A DNA stretch of 64,000 nucleotides, from contig NZ_VCBX02000001.1 in NCBI RefSeq assembly GCF_005938745.2, forward strand, positions 5,656,501 through 5,720,500, written 5' to 3'. Under the pieces are notes generated by a model, which was not told the origin of the DNA, did not search any database, and saw nothing but the letters and a program-made list of their open reading frames with translations. Made by a program: the position numbers and the translations under genes. Positions 57,839 through 64,000 of this stretch are shown one piece after another. Source of the stretch: Rhodococcus sp. KBS0724 (GTDB taxonomy: Bacteria > Actinomycetota > Actinomycetes > Mycobacteriales > Mycobacteriaceae). The stretch's first letter is position 1, and every line of letters begins with the position of its first letter.

Positions 57839-58654
57839 ATGATCAGTTTCACCGGCAAAACTGTTGTCCTCACCGGATGTTCGTCCGGAATCGGGGCTGA
57901 GGCAGTCACCAAACTGGCCGCTCTCGGCGCAAGCGTCATCGGTGTCGATCGAGTTGCCTCGACCGACAACTCGATCAGCCAGATGATTGTCGGCGACCTC
58001 TCCACTCAGTCGGGTGTCGCGGACATCGCCGCGCAGATCGACGGCCCCGTCGACGTGCTGATCAACAACGCCGGCGTCGCGGCAACACTCCCGTGGCGAA
58101 CCGTCATGTCGATCAACGCGCTCGCTCCGCGTGATCTCACTCGCCTTCTCCTGCCCAAATTTGCCGTTGATCCGGCAGTGGTCACCACCGCGTCGCAGGC
58201 AGGTTTCCTGTGGCAGCAGAACTTTGCCCGACTCAATGCCTTTCTCGCCATCGATAACTGGGACGACGCCCTCGAATCTCTCGCAGACTTCCCCGGCATC
58301 GACGAGGTCTGCTACAACCTCTCCAAGGAAGCCGCCATCATCAATGCGGGCAACCTGGCCGTCGACGGCAAGCACATCGGACTGCGTTCCAACTCCGTTT
58401 CGCCCGGCACCGTCGGAACACCGCTCCTGAAGGACTTCACGGCCACTATGGGCGACGCGGCCATCTCCGGCGCCGTAACGTGGGCAGGCCGCCACGCCCG
58501 GCCAGGCGAGATCGCCGACGCCATCATCTTCCTCGCGTCCTCCGACGCGGCCTGGATCAGCGGCGCTGACATCCCGATCGACGGCGGATTCAGCGCCATG
58601 ATCTTCCGTTCGTACATCGCGCCGGCCATGGCCGCGATGACCGCCAGCGCCTAG
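57839..58654 (+). CDS. SDR-family dehydrogenase
   Basis: A 271-aa short-chain dehydrogenase. NAD(P) motif TGCSSGIG near residues 12-19, INNAG in the middle, and the catalytic pair in CYNLSKEA (Tyr, Lys four apart), then PGTVGTPLL and the C-terminal IPIDGGFSAM. An Asp-rich acceptor after the second strand (IGVDR) points to NAD+ rather than NADP+. AGGAG stands eight bases before ATG 57839. It lies between a P450 and an aldehyde dehydrogenase with short gaps, so oxidation of a hydroxylated intermediate is the likely job. Confidence 0.9.
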   Translation: MISFTGKTVVLTGCSSGIGAEAVTKLAALGASVIGVDRVASTDNSISQMIVGDLSTQSGVADIAAQIDGPVDVLINNAGVAATLPWRTVMSINALAPRDLTRLLLPKFAVDPAVVTTASQAGFLWQQNFARLNAFLAIDNWDDALESLADFPGIDEVCYNLSKEAAIINAGNLAVDGKHIGLRSNSVSPGTVGTPLLKDFTATMGDAAISGAVTWAGRHARPGEIADAIIFLASSDAAWISGADIPIDGGFSAMIFRSYIAPAMAAMTASA

Positions 58655-58668
58655 TCAGGAGAACCACT

Positions 58669-60036
58669 ATGAGTACCGACAATGAATTGATCTCGATCAA
58701 TCCGGCGACTCTCGAGGAGGTAGGGCGCACCGCTGTCACCACGCCGGCCGAACTCGATGCGAAAGCTGTTGCCGCCCAATCCGCGTTCCAGGCCTGGCGA
58801 ACCTCGAGAAGCACCAGGCAGGGTCTACTCGCTGCCTGTTCCTACGAATTGATGCGGCAGTCCCCGGCGATCTCCGCGCTCCTCACTGCGGAGCAGGGTA
58901 AGTCGCTCACCGATTCGAGCGGTGAAGTCTGGATCTCGGCCCGGTGCCTCGCACACTTCGCCCGCCTCGACTGGGCCGACGAATCGCCGGCCCCGCCCTC
59001 GCCGATACGCGAAGCGCGAATTCAGCACCGCCCGCTGGGCGTCGTTGCCGCTATCGTGCCGTGGAACTTCCCGATTTTCCTGATGATGGCCAAGATTGCG
59101 CCGGCACTGGCTGCGGGCAATACAGTCCTGGTCAAACCTGCGGAATCGGTGTCGCTGGTAGTCGGTGAAGTGGTCCGCATCCTGCAAACCATTCTTCCCG
59201 AAGGCGTGCTCGACATCGTCTACGGCGGCTCGGATACCGGCAAGTCGTTGATCGAACATCCTGCCGTGCGCAAGGTCTCGTTCACCGGTTCCACGGGGGT
59301 TGGCAAGGCGATCATGAAGCAGGCTGCCGATACGATCACCCCGGTCACTCTCGAACTGGGCGGCAATGATCCCGCGATCCTGCTCGACAGTGCAGATATC
59401 AACTACGCTGCAGGGTTTTTGGCGCATTCAGCCTTCTTCAACAGCGGGCAGATGTGCATCGCTCCCAAGCGTGCGTACGTTCCCGCAGACAAGGTCGACG
59501 CCTTCTGCGCCACGTTCGAAGCCGTCATGTCGACCATGGTCGTGGGCGACGGGGCCGCAGCCGGAACCACGGTCGGGCCGTTGCACAATTCTGCGCAGCT
59601 CGAGTATGTGCAGGGTCTGCTCGACAAGGCCCGAGCTGACGGCGCAGACATCACGGGCGGAAACCGAATAACCACTCTGCCCGGCTATTTCATGGAACCC
59701 GCTCTGGTGCGCGGAGTCGACGATACCAGCGACATCGTCGAATTCGAGCAATTCGGTTTGGCATTCCCCGTCGTGGCTTACACCGACGTCGACGATGTTG
59801 TCTCCCTCTTGAACAGCCAAGAGTTCGGGCTCGGCGCATCTGTCTGGGGCGAACAATCCGCCGCAATCGAAGTTGCCGAACAGATCGACGCCGGTCAGGT
59901 GTGGGTCAATACCCACAACGCCCTTGAAGTCGAACTTCCCTTCGGCGGAGTGAAGAGCAGCGGCTTCGGCCGGGAAGGTGGCGAAGCCGGCGTCCACGAT
60001 TTCCTGGAAACGCGGGTAGTGAGTGTAAAGCTGTAA
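58669..60036 (+). CDS. NAD(P)-dependent aldehyde dehydrogenase (SSADH-like)
   Basis: A 455-aa ALDH. Substrate/cofactor blocks: VVAAIVPWNFPIFLMMAKIA, ALAAGNTVLVKPAESVSL, VSFTGSTGVGKAIM, the general base Glu in VTLELGGNDPAILL, the nucleophile Cys in FFNSGQMCIAPKR and the late FEQFGLAFPVVAYTDVDD. Best general match is the succinate-semialdehyde/betaine type family; exact substrate unknown. It follows the SDR by 14 bases and ends at a very strong bidirectional terminator. Confidence 0.92.
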   Translation: MSTDNELISINPATLEEVGRTAVTTPAELDAKAVAAQSAFQAWRTSRSTRQGLLAACSYELMRQSPAISALLTAEQGKSLTDSSGEVWISARCLAHFARLDWADESPAPPSPIREARIQHRPLGVVAAIVPWNFPIFLMMAKIAPALAAGNTVLVKPAESVSLVVGEVVRILQTILPEGVLDIVYGGSDTGKSLIEHPAVRKVSFTGSTGVGKAIMKQAADTITPVTLELGGNDPAILLDSADINYAAGFLAHSAFFNSGQMCIAPKRAYVPADKVDAFCATFEAVMSTMVVGDGAAAGTTVGPLHNSAQLEYVQGLLDKARADGADITGGNRITTLPGYFMEPALVRGVDDTSDIVEFEQFGLAFPVVAYTDVDDVVSLLNSQEFGLGASVWGEQSAAIEVAEQIDAGQVWVNTHNALEVELPFGGVKSSGFGREGGEAGVHDFLETRVVSVKL

Positions 60037-60043
60037 CGCACTA

Positions 60044-60081
60044 TGCGCCTTTATCAACCGCGGGCGGTTGATAAAGGCGCA
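60044..60081. terminator. Bidirectional terminator with 18-bp stem
   Basis: TGCGCCTTTATCAACCGC (60044-60061) and GCGGTTGATAAAGGCGCA (60064-60081) are fully complementary with a two-base loop, right between the convergent aldehyde dehydrogenase (stop 60036) and MFS permease (stop 60091) genes. A perfect 18-bp stem is unusually strong and serves both directions. Confidence 0.85.
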
Positions 60082-60090
60082 CAGCAGGGC

Positions 60091-61419
60091 TTAGTCGATC
60101 TGCAACGCGACGCCCTTGGTTTCCTTCACGAAGAACACCGTGACAAATGTGATCAGGGCGCAGAACACGAAGTATCCGGCGGGCGCAAGATTGTTGTCCG
60201 TCACGCTGATCAGGTACGTCGCGATGAACGGCGCGGTACCACCGAGAAGCATATTGGTGACGTTGTTACCCAAAGCCAGACCGCTGTAACGCACTGATGC
60301 CTTGAGCATTTCGACGTAGGTTACGTACGACGCACCGTTGACTACGGAGACGCAGACGAACAGAATCGACTGACCGGCCACTGCGGCCCACGTTCCCGAA
60401 CCGGCCATCAGCATGAACATCGGGACACCCAGGACGACCGACGCGGCGCTACCGGCAAACAACACCGGACGACGGCCGTACTTGTCTGCCATGTAGCCGG
60501 CGATGGGCAGTGTGATCACGCCGAGCACCAAGGCGAGCGACGTGGACAGGAATGCCACCTGCTTGGAATGTCCGCCGGCAGTCTGGAGGTACGTCGCGGC
60601 GTACACCGAAGCGATGTAGTAGCCACCGGTGATGAGCGCTCCGAGAAGGATGATCTTGACTACGCTGCCACCTGAACTGCGCAGCAGTTCCTTGATCGGG
60701 AGCGACTCGGTCTCGCCCTTTTCCTTGAGCTCTTCGAACTGCGGGGTGTCTTCCATCTGGCTACGAATCCAGATACCGATGCCACCGATCAGCAGGCTGA
60801 GCAGGAACGGCAGACGCCATGCCCATTCGAGGACCTGCTCTTCGGAGAACACTGACGTGAGGCCGAGAGCGATCAGCGACGCCGCAAGAGAACCCAGGTA
60901 GGTGCCGGTGTTGACCATCGACGTCTGGGTTGCGCGCCAACGCGCCGGAGCGGACTCGGAGACAAAGGCGTTTGCACCGCCAAGCTCACCGCCGGCCGCA
61001 AAGCCTTGAAGGCAACGAGCCAACACCAGGATCGATGTCGCCCACATGCCCAACGTGGCGTAGGTCGGAAGCAGGCCCATTCCGGCGGTTGCGATGACCA
61101 TCAGCAAGATGGTCCAGGACAGCGCATTCTTGCGTCCATAGCGGTCGCCGATATGGCCGAAGAAGATTCCGCCGGGCACACGGAGGAAGAAAGCCACGGC
61201 AAACGCCGCGAAGGTACCGAGTAGCGCGGCATTCGGATCGGATGAAACGAAGAACAGCGCGGCAATGGTGGTTGCCATGTATCCGTAGATACCGAAGTCG
61301 TAATACTCGACAACGGTACCGACGACGGCCGCGCGAATTACCTTGACGGTTGACTGGCCTTCGGCTGGAGCGCTCTCTTCGACGCCCCCGGCTCGCGCCA
61401 TGGTCTCATTCTCTGACAT
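60091..61419 (-). CDS. MFS transporter, metabolite:H+ symporter (MHS) family
   Basis: A 442-aa, 12-TM permease. MHS signatures: GTVVEYYDFGIYGYMATTIA at TM1, FGHIGDRYGRKNALSWTILL (motif A), the GFAAGGELGGANAFVSESAP and TYLGSLAASL blocks. MHS members import carboxylates, shikimate, proline/betaine and aromatic or alicyclic acids with protons. It is the last gene of the minus-strand operon SDR-SDR-flavoprotein-MFS, so it probably imports the compound that cluster degrades. Confidence 0.9.
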   Translation of the reverse strand: MSENETMARAGGVEESAPAEGQSTVKVIRAAVVGTVVEYYDFGIYGYMATTIAALFFVSSDPNAALLGTFAAFAVAFFLRVPGGIFFGHIGDRYGRKNALSWTILLMVIATAGMGLLPTYATLGMWATSILVLARCLQGFAAGGELGGANAFVSESAPARWRATQTSMVNTGTYLGSLAASLIALGLTSVFSEEQVLEWAWRLPFLLSLLIGGIGIWIRSQMEDTPQFEELKEKGETESLPIKELLRSSGGSVVKIILLGALITGGYYIASVYAATYLQTAGGHSKQVAFLSTSLALVLGVITLPIAGYMADKYGRRPVLFAGSAASVVLGVPMFMLMAGSGTWAAVAGQSILFVCVSVVNGASYVTYVEMLKASVRYSGLALGNNVTNMLLGGTAPFIATYLISVTDNNLAPAGYFVFCALITFVTVFFVKETKGVALQID

Positions 61420-61463
61420 GTTGGTCCCTACTGACTGAAGTCGTGCAGCGCAAACGATAGACG

Positions 61464-62921
61464 TCAGGCGTGCGCAATGGAATTGACCGGTACGCCCGCG
61501 GCGCTGGTCTTCGTGAAACTCGCCGCATTGCGTCCCGCAATACGACCCATGGTCAGAGCGTTTGCAACTGCGTTGCCACCGCCCACATATCGCAATCCCA
61601 AGATGCCGGCACCGGCCTCACCGGCTGCGTAGAGCCCCTCGATCGGGACCCCGGTTTTTCCGAGAACTGCTGCACTGCTGTTGATTTCCAGGCCCGCGTG
61701 GGTGCACACCAGTTCGGCGGGAAGAATCTTTGCCGCGTAGAACGGTGCCGTGCCGATCCGGTCCGGATTGCCGACCGCGCCCTTGTTTCGCAACGTGCGA
61801 TGACGCAGAAAATCGTCGTCGTATCCGTTTGGCAACTGCTCGTTCCAACGATCTACCGTTGCCACCAGCGTCGGCGCCGGTACGCCGATCAGTTCGGCAA
61901 GTTCCTCGATCGTGTCGGCTCGAAGCGTACGACCGGCTTCAGCTTCTTCTGCGACGCGCTCGGGGTTCCAGTCGGCATAACCGGGAGTCTGAGTCACTCG
62001 GGCGTTCTCGTCGAAGACCATCCAGCCGTAGCCGCCTTGCTGGTCGATGATGCCCGTCGAGACCGCGTACGAGCTGTCCTCGTCCATAAACCGCCGACCG
62101 TCCTGATTGACGTTGACCCGGGACTTCGGCGGGAAACCGGACTGCCAGTGATGGAACCGCTGGAAGTACACCGTTGGCATGATGAGACCCCAGCCGTCAC
62201 CGGCAACCGAAGCGCCCAAGTCCTTGGCAAACCGCAGGTGGTCACCACGACTACCGTCGGCAGCAACGACGAACAACGATTCTCCGGCGTGGTTGGCGTC
62301 GGGGAAATAGCGATCGACAAGCGTCGGATCCTGAGCGAAGCCACCGGAAGCTACGACGACAGCACCGGCCGGAACCTCGATATCGTCCGCCACTACGCCG
62401 ACAACCCGACCGTCTTCCTCGATCAGCTTTTGCACCCGCGTCCCGAAGATCACTTCGATGCCGTGCTTACGCCGAGCCTTGTCGAGTACCTGAATCAGAC
62501 CGTATCCCTGGTCTTTCGGGACGTGGCCACGCCAGACATCTTCGACTCCGGCCTGCGCCAGACCTGGCTGGTGTGCGTTACCCGAGATCGCGGCTGGGAT
62601 CTCGACGCCGAGGCCGATAAGCCACTCGAGCGTGGGTGCGGCATTTTCGCAGAACGCACGAATCAATCCGGGTGCAAGCACCCACTGGTTGAGATCCATG
62701 TAGTGCTGGAAGAACTTCTCCGCGGTGTCGTCGATGCCCAGTCCCGACTGCACACTCGTACCGGCTGCGGTGAAGATACCGGCGGACAGTGCTGTGGAGC
62801 CACCGAGTTCGGTCTCGGATTCGAACAGCAACACGGAGGCGCCTTCTTCAGCGGCTGATACCGCAGCTGCGAGTCCCGCTCCGCCGCCACCGATGACAAC
62901 GACATCCCAGTGATCACTCAT
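61464..62921 (-). CDS. FAD-dependent oxidoreductase (fumarate reductase/ketosteroid dehydrogenase-like)
   Basis: A 485-aa flavoprotein. FAD motif VVVIGGGGAGLAAAVSAAEE at the N-terminus and ESETELGGSTALSAGI after it; a second motif ASGGFAQD; late GLYAAGEAGAGILGLRYVGG and NALTMGRIAGRNAA. The two-domain plan matches fumarate reductase/succinate dehydrogenase flavoprotein-like and 3-ketosteroid delta-1-dehydrogenase-like enzymes that insert C=C bonds into alicyclic substrates. The stop is 44 bases from the MFS permease start, and the ATG overlaps the preceding SDR by ATGA. Confidence 0.88.
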   Translation of the reverse strand: MSDHWDVVVIGGGGAGLAAAVSAAEEGASVLLFESETELGGSTALSAGIFTAAGTSVQSGLGIDDTAEKFFQHYMDLNQWVLAPGLIRAFCENAAPTLEWLIGLGVEIPAAISGNAHQPGLAQAGVEDVWRGHVPKDQGYGLIQVLDKARRKHGIEVIFGTRVQKLIEEDGRVVGVVADDIEVPAGAVVVASGGFAQDPTLVDRYFPDANHAGESLFVVAADGSRGDHLRFAKDLGASVAGDGWGLIMPTVYFQRFHHWQSGFPPKSRVNVNQDGRRFMDEDSSYAVSTGIIDQQGGYGWMVFDENARVTQTPGYADWNPERVAEEAEAGRTLRADTIEELAELIGVPAPTLVATVDRWNEQLPNGYDDDFLRHRTLRNKGAVGNPDRIGTAPFYAAKILPAELVCTHAGLEINSSAAVLGKTGVPIEGLYAAGEAGAGILGLRYVGGGNAVANALTMGRIAGRNAASFTKTSAAGVPVNSIAHA

Positions 62922-63700
62922 GAAAGTTCTCCAGTCTCCGCGATGATGCGGTGGTACAAGCCGTTCGAGACCAGCCCGCCGTCCACGGTGATCTCGGTTC
63001 CGCTCGTGTAGGTCGACTTGTCGGACAACAGGAACAGGACGGCCTCGGTGATCTCGTCCAGAGTTGCTATGCGCCCGAAGGGCACTGACTTGAGTGACGC
63101 AGCAACAAAGCTGTCAGCACCACCGAGCAGTGCCGTACCGACCAAACCCGGGTGCACCGAGTTGACGCGAATTCCCCACTGCGCAAAGTTGCCTGCCGCT
63201 GATTTCGACAGCCCGGTCAGGCCCCATTTGCTCGACGAGTACGCGGGTGAGAAGTATCCGATCTGTCCCGCGATGGACGAGATGTTGACGATGGATCCAC
63301 CTCCGCTCTCCTGCATCAACGGAGCTACCGCCTTCATGCCGTAGAACGGCCCGAAGAGGTTGATCTTCATGGTCAGTTCCCAGATGTCATCGGGAGTGTC
63401 CATGAATTCGAGACGCCGCGAGATACCGGCGTTGTTGATCAGTCCGCCCAGTTCACCATGGGCGGAGCGGATTTCGTCGACAACCCGGGCCCACGCTGCG
63501 GGGTCGGTGACATCGAGCGAATGCGCGGACGCCGAACCTCCGTCGGCGATGATCTCCTCGACCAGAGCCGAGGAATCCGCGACGTCCGCAATGCAGACGT
63601 GGGAACCACGCGCGGCAAGCGTACGAGCGTGGTGCGCTCCCATACCTCCCGCGCCACCCGTAACAAGTACTACGCCTGGATAATTCGTGGTCTCAGACAT
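62918..63700 (-). CDS. SDR-family dehydrogenase
   Basis: A 260-aa classical SDR from ATG 63700 (MSETTNYPG). TGGAGGMG cofactor loop near residue 14-21, NNAG, catalytic Tyr/Lys in YSSSKWGL, then HPGLVGT and the C-terminal EITVDGGLVSNGLY. Asp after the second strand in CIADVAD suggests NAD+. The start overlaps the preceding SDR stop by 8 bp and the end overlaps the flavoprotein start, so it lies in one coupled operon. Confidence 0.9.
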   Translation of the reverse strand: MSETTNYPGVVLVTGGAGGMGAHHARTLAARGSHVCIADVADSSALVEEIIADGGSASAHSLDVTDPAAWARVVDEIRSAHGELGGLINNAGISRRLEFMDTPDDIWELTMKINLFGPFYGMKAVAPLMQESGGGSIVNISSIAGQIGYFSPAYSSSKWGLTGLSKSAAGNFAQWGIRVNSVHPGLVGTALLGGADSFVAASLKSVPFGRIATLDEITEAVLFLLSDKSTYTSGTEITVDGGLVSNGLYHRIIAETGELS

Positions 63701-64000
63701 GCCGCGAACCGCCGTCGACCGCAATGCTGTGGCCGGTCACGTAACGTGCGCTGTCCGAGAGCAGGAACAACACCGGGCCGAAGACCTCTTCCGGGGAACC
63801 CAAACGGTGCAGCGGGACAGCGTCGAGAGCCTTGGCAAGTGCGGCCGGATCTTCCTGGACCCACTTGGTCATGGCGGTGTCGATATATCCGGGTGCGATG
63901 GAGTTGACACGAAGTCCCTTGTCGCCGAACTCAACTGCGAGCGACTCGGTAAGGTGTGCGACGGCTGCCTTCGACGTGCAGTACGCACCGCGTCCCTTGC
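63693..64000 (-). CDS. SDR-family dehydrogenase, C-terminal part (partial)
   Basis: The gene continues beyond the window edge. The visible 100 or so residues include the catalytic segment YCTSKAAVAHLTESLAVEF (Tyr and Lys four apart), VNSIAPGYIDTAM, PEEVFGPVLFLLSDSARYVT and a C-terminal SIAVDGGSRHV, the usual SDR end. It overlaps the next SDR start by 8 bp. Two adjacent SDRs in one operon suggest sequential or stereochemically different alcohol oxidations. Confidence 0.88.
   Translation of the reverse strand, partial: KGRGAYCTSKAAVAHLTESLAVEFGDKGLRVNSIAPGYIDTAMTKWVQEDPAALAKALDAVPLHRLGSPEEVFGPVLFLLSDSARYVTGHSIAVDGGSRHV

Noticed and set aside
61470..62858. 462-codon open frame on the plus strand
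   Set aside because: It is the antisense shadow of the FAD-dependent oxidoreductase, which carries the real FAD motifs. No ribosome site or recognisable domain.
1..64000. tRNA, rRNA, CRISPR arrays, transposases, prophage or attachment sites
   Set aside because: None was recognised on either strand; no cloverleaf-like tRNA sequences ending in a typical acceptor, no constant repeat-spacer series and no transposase motifs.

Overview
The window looks like chromosomal DNA from a high-GC actinobacterium, most likely Rhodococcus (R. erythropolis/qingshengii-like). This is inferred from gene content: an EthA-type Baeyer-Villiger monooxygenase, a KstR-type operator, a DUF222/HNH protein, many TetR regulators, LLM flavin oxidoreductases, P450s, acyl-CoA enzymes, and frequent GTG starts with ATGA/GTGA overlaps. 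No rRNA, tRNA, CRISPR array, transposase or phage gene was recognised. Almost all of the DNA is coding.

Layout. 1-3.8 kb: the end of an Opp/Dpp-type peptide ABC operon (partial binding protein, two ATPases, a second binding protein). 4.2-5.8 kb: a frameshifted methyltransferase and an AIM24-family protein. 5.8-9.8 kb: a tightly overlapping minus-strand operon (two-subunit B12 acyl-CoA mutase, LLM flavin oxidoreductase, CoA-transferase), with an SDR divergent from it. 10.7-14.9 kb: an alpha/beta hydrolase, an unknown lipocalin-like protein coupled to an APH-type phosphotransferase, and a TetR. 14.8-18.4 kb: a TerD-VWA protein, then MarR + LLM monooxygenase + FMN reductase. 18.4-24.7 kb: CD225 membrane protein, secreted lipase, EthA-like monooxygenase, an NAD(P)-binding protein, an orphan FetB, GtrA and a TetR. 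24.7-27.2 kb: DHA2 efflux pump with divergent TetR, and PspC. 27.4-31.8 kb: a meta-cleavage-type hydrolase behind a KstR-like box, then IclR with a CoA-transferase/thiolase operon. 31.8-34.6 kb: hydrolase, HxlR/nitroreductase pair, DoxX. 34.8-38.4 kb: a complete OpuB-type osmoprotectant ABC transporter. 38.4-45.5 kb: Tam-like methyltransferase, HNH protein, PI-PLC-like secreted protein, acyl-CoA ligase, TetR, P450.

The most distinctive locus is 45.56-50.79 kb. It is a seven-gene minus-strand cluster with two SipW-type (archaeal/ER-like) signal peptidases. Three small exported proteins carry SipW/alternate-type signal regions, one larger Thr-rich stalk protein has a divergent version of that signal, and a leading Ig-like Sec protein opens the cluster. 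Each peptidase gene follows, and overlaps or abuts, the gene of a candidate substrate. Hairpins lie in the leaders. The layout resembles a surface-fibre or matrix system of the TasA/SipW kind, but with duplicated peptidases.

51.6-54.8 kb carries an amidohydrolase + DMT exporter with a divergent TetR. 54.8-64 kb is a catabolic cluster: CMD-family protein, EthR-like TetR, P450, three SDRs, aldehyde dehydrogenase, MHS-type permease and a flavoprotein dehydrogenase. It is organised around a perfect 14-bp palindrome and probably degrades an alicyclic, terpenoid or steroid-like compound.

A recurrent theme is local regulators sitting next to clear palindromic operators. At least nine such sites can be read by eye.
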